From positions 43,153,650-43,217,649 of the forward strand of contig OX328098.1 in NCBI GenBank assembly GCA_946811185.2: a stretch of DNA of 64,000 bases, read 5' to 3'. A program made the position numbers and the translations under genes. A model generated the notes under the pieces. It was not told the origin of the DNA and did no database searches. It was given only the letters and a program-made list of their open reading frames with translations. The DNA comes from Hippopus hippopus. Its lineage: Eukaryota > Mollusca > Bivalvia > Cardiida > Cardiidae. Positions 32,547-41,634 of the stretch are shown here, in pieces. The stretch's first letter is position 1. Each line of letters opens with the position of its first letter.

Positions 32547-35500
32547 ATGGACGTTATGATAAACTCTTATACGGATCCGGATGAGCTTATGGACTTTGCA
32601 ACGACCATGGGGATCCAGGATTCCGTGTCTGTAAGACTTAGACTTTTCCAGCTGAGACAACAGGAATATGATAATGAGTTTATCGAAGAACAAATGGACT
32701 TGGTGCTGCAAACCCTAGGTGGACGTATCCAGACTCCGGTTACTTTTAACGAGGAGGACATGGTCGTATCGCTAGAGTATGTACAAATACAGGAGGAAAT
32801 TGATGGAGCTGTCAAAGCCCTTCTTTTTGATGACGATATGAACGAGACAGCAAGGTTGTGTTTGGAAGATGGTGATTGGGACGATCCATTTGTTCAGACA
32901 GGGGGAGGGGAAGAGCCACGGGCGGGACCCTCCGGTCTACAGAACGATCTTTTTGATGACGATATGAACGAGACAGCAAGGTTGTGTTTGGAAGATGGTG
33001 ATTGGGACGATCCATTTGTTCAGACAGGGGAAGGGGAAGAGCCACGGGCGGGACCCTCCGGTCTACAGAACGACAACAAACTGAAATACACAATGAGAAA
33101 GAAGGACACCCGCACATATGCCAAAAATGCAGCAATAGATACAACATATCAAGTAAAATTGGATGAGCGGTACAATGGTCAGCGGTTAATAGACGTGAGG
33201 CAGGGACTTCATGACATGATCCAGGCAGCCCTTAACGAGGCCCGAGGACACCTACAGGGGAATGATCTAGGTCGTGTCGTGATATATCACGATGCTTTGC
33301 ACAACCCTGTTGTCGTCCCTTTACAGAAGTGGGATACCCTTGACGCTAATAGAGTTATGGAGATCCTCGAAAAGGTACTCAATAGTAACCAGGAACTTTC
33401 GATCGATGAGACCTTTGATATAATAATAGGGACCATTGACCTACCTAAAGGAGGCAAGCGAAAACATATCATACGTATTAAAGGTGAAAACACTTCATTG
33501 GATTTAAAACGCTCGGTAGTGACTATTGAGAATGAAGATAAAATGTGTATGGCAAGGGCCATTGGAGTCAGCTGGGCAAAATTAAAGAGGTGTACCAAGG
33601 AAGAATGGGAGGAGGTAACGAAAAACAGACAGGGAAAAAGTAGCTTGGAGTTGGTTTTAGAATATCAAAAAGTCCCCTTGTCTTACTATAACGACCTTGT
33701 CAAAAAGAAGAAGAAACACCAAGGACAGCTGGCAAGGGCTCTGTGTAAGATGGCAGGCGTACCCATAGACCGAACAGCTAGTCTCAACGATGTGGAGGCA
33801 TTTGAGGAAATCCTAGGAGTACGCGTGATGGTCATCAGCGCTCGCCTAGGCAATAAATTTATTACTGGTCCTAGCAGTGACGGGCGTCCCTGTATCTACG
33901 TGTACTTGGTGGACGACGACCACTTTCATGCCATAACAAACATCACTGGGTTTTTTAGCGACTCCTATTTTTGTGAAAAATGTCTCAAACACTATAGTAA
34001 TAGGGAATATCACCAGTGTGCAGAAAAATGTATAGTGTGCAAGAGGGACCACTGCCCTAAAACGAACAAGACTCTGAGGTGCACAGATTGTAACATGGAC
34101 TGTAGGTCAGATGATTGTTACAAACAACACAAGAAAGTACCCTTACACAAAAATGGAAGGAGAAAAGGTCAACCCAGTGGGCCTTCCCAGTGTGAAAAGT
34201 GGTGGAGGTGTTTCAGGTGTTACAAGGTACTAAGGACGGACATAAGGAAGAAGGAGGACCATGTGTGTGGGGAATACTTTTGTAAGACTTGTAAAAAGTA
34301 TGTGTTGGACGATCATCAGTGTTATTTAAGAGCGAAAGAATGTAAGGACAAGTTTATACCTAAATATATATTTTTTGATTTTGAGTGTAGTCAGGATGAT
34401 ATGAGTGAGTGCGAGAATGGATACATACCGCAAAAGAAAATAGAATGCGCAGATTGTCAACCATCACAGGTATGTAAGTCTTGTTCTAAGTGTAAAAACT
34501 GCAACACGTCATGGTGCGGTAGAACTACGCATCGTCCCAACTTTGTCTTAGCTCATTCGGTATGCCCAAAATGTATTGACAATGAATTGACTGCCAAATC
34601 AGTATGTAAGAGATGCGGTAGCCGTTGTAAAAAATGTCAAAAAAATCTGGATGAGAAAGATTTGGGACCTTGTCCAGGGACATGTGGCTTTAGAGAAGTC
34701 ACTTTCCAGGGACATGATACTGCTGAACAGTTTGGGCAATGGTTATTTACGGAACAACACGAGTACTGCAAGGTGGTTGCTCATAACATGAAAGGTTATG
34801 ACGGTTACTTTCTGCTAGAGTACCTCGTTGATCAGTCATTACGGCCAGACAAAATTATTTACAACGGGTCCAAGATAATGTACATGACAGTAGAGCGAGA
34901 CTTACATATCAAGGTAATAGACAGTCTTAACTTCTTACCCATGAAACTGTCAGCATTACCCAAAGCATTTGGTTTACATGAATTGAAAAAAGGGTGGTTC
35001 CCACATTATTTTAATACCAGAGAGAATCAAAATTATGTTGGGCCCTACCCTGATGCTAAAGATTATGGTTACGATTTCATGGGTGAGAAAGAAAGAAGCG
35101 AGTTAGTAGAGTGGTTGAAACAGAGACAGTGTGAAGTTTTTGATTTTAGAAAAGAGATGTTAGAATATTGTAGAAGTGATGTTGATATATTGAGACAAGC
35201 ATGTTTGAAATTTAGATATTTGTTAATGAATGCAACGGGAGAAGAAAAAGAGGTCATAAATGGAAAGGGAAAGATTGAAAAAAGGTGGTTTGGGGCCGTA
35301 GATCCTTTCGACAGTGTTACGATTGCATCAGTATGCATGAATGTGTTTAGAAGTAAATTTCTAGAAGAAAAGTGGAAGGTACAATTGTATGACACTGATG
35401 AATGGATCCCAGCCAAACTATGTGAGGGAGTATTGTATGTACTGGTGAAAGATGAATGGGTGAGTGCAGCAAAATTGAAAGTCAAGGGTAAAGAATTTGT

Positions 35501-37301
35501 AAGCACCCCGATAGCAAAGATTCCTCCCAGTGGATACAAAGAACAATACAGTAAGGTGTCAATTCAGTGGTTAGAGTGGCGAGCGCTTACAGACCATGTA
35601 CACATTCAGCATGCACTGAATGAAGGTGAAAAAAAGATACCAGGAACACGATACAAATTAGATGGATATTGTGAAGAAACACACACAGCATACGAGTACC
35701 ACGGATGTGTGTTTCACGGATGCCCTGTGTGTTTCCCAGACAAACGAGAGGACACGTATCACCCCCTCACCAATCAATCACTGAATGAATTGTATGCTCT
35801 GACTCTAAAAAAGAAAGCATACCTCGAGCAATTAGGCATGAAGTATGTGTGTATTTGGGACCATGACTTCAAAAAATTAAAGGACGAAAATGAAGAACTC
35901 AAAGAATGCATTGCACAATTAGATGTAGCTGATCGATTAGATCCAAGAGAGAGTTTCTTCGGAGGGCGCACTAATGCCAGTCAACTCTATTACAAAACCA
36001 AAGAACATGAACAGGTCAAATACGTAGACTTTACAAGTTTGTACCCTTGGGTGAACAAGTATTGTCAGTATCCCGTAGGTCACCCCAAAATCTTGACCAA
36101 AGACTTCGGGAAGCTTGAGGAGTATTTTGGTATTGCCAAAATAAAGACATTACCCCCGAGAGGGCTGTATCATCCAGTCCTCCCCTATAGATCAAATGGC
36201 AAACTGAAATTTCCTCTATGTCGTACCTGTGCGGATACCGAGAATCAAGATTCATGTACATGTTCTTCTGAAGACAGGGTTTTAATTGGCACGTGGTGCA
36301 TCCCCGAGATAAAAACGGCTCTAAGACTGGGTTACACACTAGAAAAAATATATGAAGTATACCACTGGGAGGAAACAACACAGTATAATCCTGAGACGGG
36401 TGATGGGGGGTTATTCGCCAAGTATATCAACACGTTTTTGAAATTTAAGCAAGAGGCGAGTGGCCCTCCTGATTGGGTCAAAACGAAACAAGACATGACA
36501 AAATACATGGAAGATTATCATAAAAAAGAGGGTGTATTGCTGGATCAAAACAGCATTGTAAAAAACCCTGGCAAAAGAGCTCTGGCCAAACTTTGTCTCA
36601 ATAGCTTTTGGGGTAAGTTTGGACAGAGACTCAATATGCGTCAAACCAAAATATATCACGAGAGTCAAGCAAACTTATTTTTTCAAGTATTTTCTGATCC
36701 TACAAAAGAGCCTCTGAACTTTCATATACTCTCAAATGATATGATACAAATAGAGTGGATTTATAAACATGACTTTCACCCCGAAGACAACGAAACAAAC
36801 ATTTACTTGGCGACCTTTACAACATGTTGGGCCCGATTAAAATTGTACAGTGTGCTCGAAAAGTTGAATAAAAGAGTGTTGTACTACGACACGGACTCTG
36901 TCATTTACGTGAGTAGACCCGGAGAGTTTGATCCTCCCTTAGGGGACTACTTGGGTGAGTTGACGGATGAACTGGAGCAAGGAGAGCATATTGTAGAATT
37001 TGTGTCAGGAGGTCCAAAGAATTACGCATATAAGACCAGTACCAACGAGGAAACATGTAAGGTCAGAGGGTTTACTTTGAACTACACTAATAGCAAACTA
37101 ATCAATTTTGAAGCCGTGAAAGCTATAGTAACAGATTCAAAAAGTAGTTCAAATATTGTTGTAACCAACCCATGTAAAATATGTAGAGACAAAAGAAAGA
37201 GGAAATTGTATAATAGAGAAGAAAAGAAAAGTTATCAAATGGTGTATACAAAGCGAAGGAAACTAGACAATTATGACACTGTACCATATGGATATGACTG
37301 A
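32547..37301 (+). CDS. Protein-primed family B DNA polymerase (Polinton PolB)
   Basis: The replicative polymerase, about 1,584 residues from the ATG at 32547 (an upstream GTG is less likely). In order it has: an acidic N-terminus with two 42-residue repeats (LFDDDMNETARLC); a Cys/His-rich region (about 474-600); Exo I DFE (D611); a second Cys cluster (about 634-698); Exo II NMKGYD (N747, D752); Exo III YCRSD (Y874, D878); and an inserted endonuclease-like segment (about 1011-1118, with LDGY D1039, AYEYHG E1050 and HGCPVC). Polymerase motif A is DFTSLYP (D1161), motif B KLCLNSFWG (K1348) and motif C YYDTDS (D1448, D1450). All catalytic residues are present. The C-terminus is basic (RDKRKRKLYN). 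Confidence 0.95.
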   Translation: MDVMINSYTDPDELMDFATTMGIQDSVSVRLRLFQLRQQEYDNEFIEEQMDLVLQTLGGRIQTPVTFNEEDMVVSLEYVQIQEEIDGAVKALLFDDDMNETARLCLEDGDWDDPFVQTGGGEEPRAGPSGLQNDLFDDDMNETARLCLEDGDWDDPFVQTGEGEEPRAGPSGLQNDNKLKYTMRKKDTRTYAKNAAIDTTYQVKLDERYNGQRLIDVRQGLHDMIQAALNEARGHLQGNDLGRVVIYHDALHNPVVVPLQKWDTLDANRVMEILEKVLNSNQELSIDETFDIIIGTIDLPKGGKRKHIIRIKGENTSLDLKRSVVTIENEDKMCMARAIGVSWAKLKRCTKEEWEEVTKNRQGKSSLELVLEYQKVPLSYYNDLVKKKKKHQGQLARALCKMAGVPIDRTASLNDVEAFEEILGVRVMVISARLGNKFITGPSSDGRPCIYVYLVDDDHFHAITNITGFFSDSYFCEKCLKHYSNREYHQCAEKCIVCKRDHCPKTNKTLRCTDCNMDCRSDDCYKQHKKVPLHKNGRRKGQPSGPSQCEKWWRCFRCYKVLRTDIRKKEDHVCGEYFCKTCKKYVLDDHQCYLRAKECKDKFIPKYIFFDFECSQDDMSECENGYIPQKKIECADCQPSQVCKSCSKCKNCNTSWCGRTTHRPNFVLAHSVCPKCIDNELTAKSVCKRCGSRCKKCQKNLDEKDLGPCPGTCGFREVTFQGHDTAEQFGQWLFTEQHEYCKVVAHNMKGYDGYFLLEYLVDQSLRPDKIIYNGSKIMYMTVERDLHIKVIDSLNFLPMKLSALPKAFGLHELKKGWFPHYFNTRENQNYVGPYPDAKDYGYDFMGEKERSELVEWLKQRQCEVFDFRKEMLEYCRSDVDILRQACLKFRYLLMNATGEEKEVINGKGKIEKRWFGAVDPFDSVTIASVCMNVFRSKFLEEKWKVQLYDTDEWIPAKLCEGVLYVLVKDEWVSAAKLKVKGKEFVSTPIAKIPPSGYKEQYSKVSIQWLEWRALTDHVHIQHALNEGEKKIPGTRYKLDGYCEETHTAYEYHGCVFHGCPVCFPDKREDTYHPLTNQSLNELYALTLKKKAYLEQLGMKYVCIWDHDFKKLKDENEELKECIAQLDVADRLDPRESFFGGRTNASQLYYKTKEHEQVKYVDFTSLYPWVNKYCQYPVGHPKILTKDFGKLEEYFGIAKIKTLPPRGLYHPVLPYRSNGKLKFPLCRTCADTENQDSCTCSSEDRVLIGTWCIPEIKTALRLGYTLEKIYEVYHWEETTQYNPETGDGGLFAKYINTFLKFKQEASGPPDWVKTKQDMTKYMEDYHKKEGVLLDQNSIVKNPGKRALAKLCLNSFWGKFGQRLNMRQTKIYHESQANLFFQVFSDPTKEPLNFHILSNDMIQIEWIYKHDFHPEDNETNIYLATFTTCWARLKLYSVLEKLNKRVLYYDTDSVIYVSRPGEFDPPLGDYLGELTDELEQGEHIVEFVSGGPKNYAYKTSTNEETCKVRGFTLNYTNSKLINFEAVKAIVTDSKSSSNIVVTNPCKICRDKRKRKLYNREEKKSYQMVYTKRRKLDNYDTVPYGYD
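32823..33074 (+). repeat. 126-bp in-frame tandem duplication inside PolB
   Basis: Two copies start at 32823 and 32949 and differ at about one base (GGGGGAGGG versus GGGGAAGGG). Each encodes 42 acidic residues. The near identity shows a very recent duplication. Confidence 0.9.
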
Positions 37302-37334
37302 TGTAATTTTTTTTTTTGTTCGTGGGTTGTTCAA

Positions 37335-37545
37335 TGTCAATCATTTTTCAAAAAAAGGTGTTAGTCATTTTTCAATAAGTGTCACTCATTTTTCAAAAAG
37401 TGTCACTCGTTTTTACGTTTTTATACTTTTACAGGTAAATTCCCATTGGGTCTGTTTCAAAAAGTGTCACTCATTTTCCTAAAAGTGTCACTCATTTTCA
37501 AAAAAGTGTCACTCATTTTCTTAAAAGTGTCGCTTATTTTTCTAG
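37335..37545 (+). repeat. GTGTCACTCATTTTT direct-repeat cluster
   Basis: About eight short units of the form AAAAGTGTCACTCATTTT, some diverged (GTGTTAGTCATTTTTCA, GTGTCGCTTATTTT), lie between PolB and the membrane-protein gene. A 65-bp non-repeat spacer interrupts them. A poly-A signal AATAAA is at 37598-37603. Confidence 0.85.
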
Positions 37546-37656
37546 ATACCAACTGTTGTTTATTTTATTTGTTAACGTGATAATTGTATTGCTTATAAAT
37601 AAAAAATTGTAAGAATGAGTTTCTTTTTGTGTTTTGAGTTAATCTAACGTAAGAAT

Positions 37657-37917
37657 ATGACAGAAACTCCCGAAAAAGAAACGTTTTTACGTTTCCCTAA
37701 ACCTGACGAAGAAAGCCATAGTGACAAGTGGCATTTACTGGGCACCCGTGTCCCCCAAGCAGAGATTGTCTACTTTTGTCAGATGATCATAGTGTACATC
37801 ATTATTATTACGTCCATCATTAACCTATCAGTGCAAAACGGGTCGACCGAGCTTTGGGTATCACTCTTGAGTAGCAGTATCGGGTACGCTTTGCCTAACC
37901 CTAGACTTAAAAAATAA
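37657..37917 (+). CDS. Small Polinton membrane protein
   Basis: 86 residues. Residues 37-57 (IVYFCQMIIVYIIIITSIINL) form a strong membrane helix, and 66-79 (LWVSLLSSSIGYAL) are also hydrophobic. The motif PQAEI-Y..Q before the helix and LPNPRLKK at the end recall small membrane proteins in other animal Polintons, but I cannot name a function; a virion or assembly role is plausible. It starts just after ACGTAAGAAT. Its TAA overlaps the ATG of the ATPase (TAATG). Confidence 0.7.
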   Translation: MTETPEKETFLRFPKPDEESHSDKWHLLGTRVPQAEIVYFCQMIIVYIIIITSIINLSVQNGSTELWVSLLSSSIGYALPNPRLKK

Positions 37918-38570
37918 TGGCCGTCCCTCTTCCATTCGAACCATGTTCTAGTATGTGTATTAGCGGACAAACTGGTAGTGGTAAAACCCAATGGGTGTAC
38001 CGCTTTTTGAAACAAGTAAACCTCATGTACGGACGGGACCCCCCTTCTCATATTCTCTATTGCTACGGTATCCACCAAGACTTGTTTGATGTCATGGAGA
38101 GTTCCATTCCAAACTTTGACAGTAAGCAAGGACTACCTACTGCAGAAGAATTGGATGACTTCACAAGAGACAAAAAACACAAGTTAATCATTTTAGACGA
38201 CCTAATGCACGAGGTCATGCGGAGTAAAGAAATGGAGTTACTGTTCACCCAAGGCTGCCATCACAGAAAAGTATCGGTGATTATGATCACACAAAACTTA
38301 TACCCTGGGGGTAAACATGCCAGAACTATAGCTTTGAATACATGGTATCTGGTGCTTATGAAAAATATTCGTGACATATCTCAAGTAGGAGTGCTAGGAC
38401 GGCAGCTTTATCCCGGTAAATCCGGAGTGTTTATGAAGGCTTACGAAGATGCCCTTAATACGAGACACGGTTATTTCATAGTGGACATGTCCCCTTACTC
38501 CGACGACAAGTACCGTTTAAGGACTCGTATATTTCCCAACGAAGATCCTATTGTGTACCGTTTGACGTAA
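37917..38570 (+). CDS. Genome-packaging ATPase (FtsK/HerA, A32-like)
   Basis: 217 residues. Walker A GQTGSGKT is at 17-24, Walker B IILDD at 91-95 and the sensor ITQN at 124-127, the pattern of FtsK/HerA packaging ATPases of Polintons and nucleocytoplasmic DNA viruses. It would pump element DNA into the capsid. Length agrees with other Polinton ATPases (about 200-240). It overlaps the upstream gene by TAATG and is 32 bp from the next ORF, so it may share a transcript with its neighbours. Confidence 0.92.
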   Translation: MAVPLPFEPCSSMCISGQTGSGKTQWVYRFLKQVNLMYGRDPPSHILYCYGIHQDLFDVMESSIPNFDSKQGLPTAEELDDFTRDKKHKLIILDDLMHEVMRSKEMELLFTQGCHHRKVSVIMITQNLYPGGKHARTIALNTWYLVLMKNIRDISQVGVLGRQLYPGKSGVFMKAYEDALNTRHGYFIVDMSPYSDDKYRLRTRIFPNEDPIVYRLT

Positions 38571-38602
38571 GAATGGAAATAAATAGCTTATAAGAATACA
38601 AT

Positions 38603-38926
38603 ATGGTAGAACTAATTAAACAGCAACGTCACTTTTTATATTTAGTGGCCAACACTACAGCCGACCAGAGAAAAGCGCTTTTAAAAACTATTACCCGTCA
38701 ACAGCTAAGGGCGCTTAGTCAAATTGCGTACAACATTATCCGGTTCAAAGGTAGATTGACACTTACGGAAAAAGCCACCTTAAAGAGGCAGAGACGCTTT
38801 ATTTACTTGCTTGGAGATCGTAACACGGGGTTTGTTAAAAAGAAGGAAGCTATCCAACATAAACAACGTATTATCCATACATTGGTGAAGATTGCTTCAG
38901 CCTACTTACAACCCGTATTACAGTAA
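38603..38926 (+). CDS. Small basic Polinton protein 1
   Basis: 107 residues, basic and predicted mostly helical. It has LLKTITRQQLRALSQIAYNI followed by a basic stretch. The minus-strand protein at 41263-41634 shares the frame LL..+T..QL+A+...A..I and the R.R.+.LL spacing, so the two look like paralogues. Similar small proteins recur in Polintons of aquatic invertebrates; the function is not known to me. Its TAA overlaps the ATG of the next ORF (TAATG). Confidence 0.7.
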   Translation: MVELIKQQRHFLYLVANTTADQRKALLKTITRQQLRALSQIAYNIIRFKGRLTLTEKATLKRQRRFIYLLGDRNTGFVKKKEAIQHKQRIIHTLVKIASAYLQPVLQ

Positions 38927-39114
38927 TGGAGAAATATGTATTAGTGCCTTTCGAAAAGTTTGAGCGATTGAAAAAACTATCTGGGAGACAAGATGATCAG
39001 CAGAGAGAGGAAAGGGAAGATACCTCGAAAAAGAAGAATAAGAAATTAACACTATTTCCTCCGGGACTTAGAGAGAAGAAACGAAAGAAAGATATAGACT
39101 GGATTTCTTATTGA
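38926..39114 (+). CDS. Small Lys/Arg-rich Polinton protein
   Basis: 62 residues: MEKYVLVPFEKFERL, then a charged linker (QQREEREDTSKKKNKK) and a C-terminal KKDIDWISY. The ending resembles KDPDWAF at the end of the coiled-coil protein 40509-40853, which hints at a shared short motif. It may be a DNA-binding core or scaffold peptide, but no assignment is safe. Confidence 0.5.
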   Translation: MEKYVLVPFEKFERLKKLSGRQDDQQREEREDTSKKKNKKLTLFPPGLREKKRKKDIDWISY

Positions 39115-39236
39115 ATAACGACTCGACAATTTCATGATTTTATATTTTTATTAACAGAATAATACAATAAAAGTATAAAAGAAGGCATGAGTCATTGTGT
39201 GTGTGTGGTTTTTTTTTTTATTATTTCCCTCCGTAT
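39115..39236. terminator. Convergent polyadenylation region
   Basis: A 122-bp gap lies between convergent transcription units. AATAAA is at 39166-39171 on the plus strand. On the minus strand AATAAA overlaps the stop codon of the capsid gene (about 39235-39241). Confidence 0.6.
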
Positions 39237-40499
39237 TTATTGTATATACACATTTCTCGCTTTATCGATTGTAAGTATTTCTGGAAAGGTAGCGTACAGC
39301 AACAATGTCACACTCTCTGGTAAAGGTTTAGCAAATTTGATTTCCAAACGGCAAAGACCTCTTCTTTTTGTGTTGAAAGAATAGTAGGGATCGATATCCA
39401 GCACATATAGGCAGTATCCTTGCTTGTACTCTTTGTATGTGATGTTGATATCATTTCTACAGGAAGTGAGGGTCTGATAACAGTCGGTGAAGTGATTTCC
39501 TTCAAAATTAGGTTGCAAAGGTTGCGATGGTACGGATTGGCCATCAACGAAGAAACCGAGGTAACTGCAGTCGTAATGTTTCAGGTTGAATGGGTTTGTT
39601 TTGTAGTCTCCGTTATATGAAACGCTCGCAACCGTCCCTATGATGATTTTGTTTGGCACCCTACCTTGAAATATATCGTCTGCGTGAAAACTATATTGTC
39701 CTTGCGCTATCGAGGTTGTTTTTATCTCTGAGCGGAAATATGGGTACATAGCGGGAGTGTCCTGAATCATTTTGTCGTGAGCCAGAAGCAAATCATTCTG
39801 TAACCGCTGAATACAGAGCTTGAAACGGGCGTCAACGATTTGCACCTTGTAATTCGGAGTAAACGCATCTGTAATGATTCGAAAGGCATCGGATGCTTGC
39901 CAAAATTTAAGCCCCATTTGCACTCCGTTAATAAGCAACTTGGGTTGTTGAAACAAGTCCACCGGGATACTTCCTTCCAGATCTATAATTTTACCACCCT
40001 TGGTCTTTTCATATCTTTGGAATAAACCGGTATTTGATCCAGTTTTGGGGTCGCTATCGTCCAGATTCCGATAATCCTTGTAGAATAATTGACTGGTCAG
40101 AAAAGCTTCCTGTATAGATTGATTGGTATTTAATAAGGTGTCAATGTAGGTCTTATACGGATGCGTGGTTCCGCTATTCGGGAGTGGTTTTTGTTGTAAA
40201 TGAATGTCCAGCTGTCTGAAAATGGTGTGCAAAGGTAAATTGATAAGTCCCAGCGTATCATCTTCTGACACGGGTGTACCGTCTTGTAAAGCGAGTCTCA
40301 ATTTCACCCTCAATTTACATTCCTTCAAGTTGATGTAGGCGCTGGCCTGTGGCGGTATATTAAATTCCAAGCTCGATGAAGAATCGGTTACCGGATTAAT
40401 GGGTCGGAATTCGATCCAATCTTTCGATAACAAGGACGAATCTTTTGGGATCGGATTAAATAACGATAATTCTTCACTGTGCTGAATTTTACTATTCAT
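39237..40499 (-). CDS. Polinton major capsid protein (double jelly-roll)
   Basis: 420 residues, rich in predicted beta strands. The DWIEFRPINPV start, LGLINLPLHTIFRQLDIHL, DIFQGRVPNKIIIG, KHYDCSYLGFFVDGQSVP and the C-terminal LLLYATFPEIL match the double jelly-roll capsid proteins described for Polintons (Krupovic, Bamford and Koonin 2014). It would form the pseudo-hexagonal capsomers of an icosahedral particle. It is the last gene of a tightly packed minus-strand run, 9 bp after the coiled-coil gene. The frame is complete. Confidence 0.85.
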   Translation of the reverse strand: MNSKIQHSEELSLFNPIPKDSSLLSKDWIEFRPINPVTDSSSSLEFNIPPQASAYINLKECKLRVKLRLALQDGTPVSEDDTLGLINLPLHTIFRQLDIHLQQKPLPNSGTTHPYKTYIDTLLNTNQSIQEAFLTSQLFYKDYRNLDDSDPKTGSNTGLFQRYEKTKGGKIIDLEGSIPVDLFQQPKLLINGVQMGLKFWQASDAFRIITDAFTPNYKVQIVDARFKLCIQRLQNDLLLAHDKMIQDTPAMYPYFRSEIKTTSIAQGQYSFHADDIFQGRVPNKIIIGTVASVSYNGDYKTNPFNLKHYDCSYLGFFVDGQSVPSQPLQPNFEGNHFTDCYQTLTSCRNDINITYKEYKQGYCLYVLDIDPYYSFNTKRRGLCRLEIKFAKPLPESVTLLLYATFPEILTIDKARNVYIQ

Positions 40500-40508
40500 G
40501 CTAATTTT

Positions 40509-40853
40509 TCAAAACGCCCAGTCGGGATCTTTGCGATACGTTTTGTGAGTCTTCTTACGCTTGATATTCTTACGATCTTCGTCAACACCGTTCTTACGTT
40601 TTATTTGAGATTTTGCCCTATCAACTACTTCGGCTAATGGGCTTACCATTTTTACCTGAGGAGTTTTGACTTTTTCAAGTTTTTCTTCCATATCTCGCAG
40701 CAGTTTATTCTTTTCTTCTAGTATTTTCTCCAAATTCCTTATTTGATCTGGGATGTGGTCTTTCGGTTTAAAATAATCAATCCAATACTCCACATCTTCT
40801 TTGTACGGAACCCACTTCTGTAGTTTTGAATCAAAGACGTCTATGGAACCCAT
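40509..40853 (-). CDS. Coiled-coil Polinton protein
   Basis: 114 residues. The N-terminus MGSIDVFDSKLQKWVPY is a pattern I associate with Polinton structural accessory proteins. Residues about 38-64 (IRNLEKILEEKNKLLRDMEE) form a clear heptad coiled coil. The C-terminal third is very basic (KRKNGVDEDRKNIKRKKTHK) and ends DPDWAF. It could link DNA and capsid. It overlaps the preceding gene by 13 bp. Confidence 0.7.
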   Translation of the reverse strand: MGSIDVFDSKLQKWVPYKEDVEYWIDYFKPKDHIPDQIRNLEKILEEKNKLLRDMEEKLEKVKTPQVKMVSPLAEVVDRAKSQIKRKNGVDEDRKNIKRKKTHKTYRKDPDWAF

Positions 40854-41266
40854 GATTTCTTGAAATGAAGGACACAGTGAAAATCGTTCGAATTCAAATC
40901 AATCGGTTTTAAATCTTCGCCTTTTAACGACAGCCTAATAGTGTTAAATTTCTTGACACTCACGGGTCTATAACGTCGATGAAGACATTCCGTAAATTTA
41001 AATTTCTTGTATCTTGTTTCGATTTCTATATTGGTGAGAACGGGTTGTAACTTATTCCTGACAAACGTTTCCTCTATAATGTCACAATTCAAATACAACC
41101 GCTTACTTTGAGGTGTAAAGTCGCAGGTCAATGACGATTCTACCAGAGCACATAACCAACTTCCTTCTAAAATATAGTCCTTAGAAAACTGGAACAAGAA
41201 ATCTGCGTTATTCTTACGTATATCGATAGATTCTGCGGAATTTAAATACAAGTAAAACTCTGTCAT
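40841..41266 (-). CDS. Probable Polinton minor capsid (penton-like) protein
   Basis: 141 residues starting FYLYLNSAESIDIRKNNADF, then ILEGSWLCALVESSL. This order (Leu-rich strand, N..F.F, L.G.W..ALVE) recurs in the single jelly-roll minor capsid proteins of metazoan Polintons. It is shorter than many, so a truncated or divergent form is possible. Its ATG overlaps the TGA of the gene before it (ATGA). Confidence 0.6.
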   Translation of the reverse strand: MTEFYLYLNSAESIDIRKNNADFLFQFSKDYILEGSWLCALVESSLTCDFTPQSKRLYLNCDIIEETFVRNKLQPVLTNIEIETRYKKFKFTECLHRRYRPVSVKKFNTIRLSLKGEDLKPIDLNSNDFHCVLHFKKSWVP

Positions 41267-41634
41267 TCTTCTCTCCTTGTTCTCAATTGGTCTAGTATAG
41301 TAGGAATGAGATAAACTGGGCGTAATAAAATGGGTATAAATGAATGAAATCGTCGAAGTAAAGTCTTCTTACGGGTTGATGAAACGTTATTTGAGCATAG
41401 TGTGCGTAACAATAGTCTCCTTCTTTCAAAAACTTGAACATCTCTTCTCATTGGATTAATGACTCCATTAAGTATACGTTTTGCCACCTCGATGATAGCC
41501 TTTAGTTGACGATTCGTTAAATTCTGCAGTAAATTCTTCCTTACCGTTGTTTCGGTCTCTTGTAGGTGAAGTAAATAAGCGATTTGTAAATAGACTGTAG
41601 AGTGTTCCATGATTGAATCGGTTAAAATACTCAT
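41263..41634 (-). CDS. Small basic Polinton protein 2 (paralogue of 38603-38926)
   Basis: 123 residues; an in-frame ATG at codon 9 (MEHSTVYLQ) is an alternative start. LLQNLTNRQLKAIIEVAKRI matches LLKTITRQQLRALSQIAYNI of protein 1 in spacing, and both continue with a basic R-rich helix. It overlaps both neighbours by ATGA. Confidence 0.65.
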   Translation of the reverse strand: MSILTDSIMEHSTVYLQIAYLLHLQETETTVRKNLLQNLTNRQLKAIIEVAKRILNGVINPMRRDVQVFERRRLLLRTLCSNNVSSTRKKTLLRRFHSFIPILLRPVYLIPTILDQLRTRREE

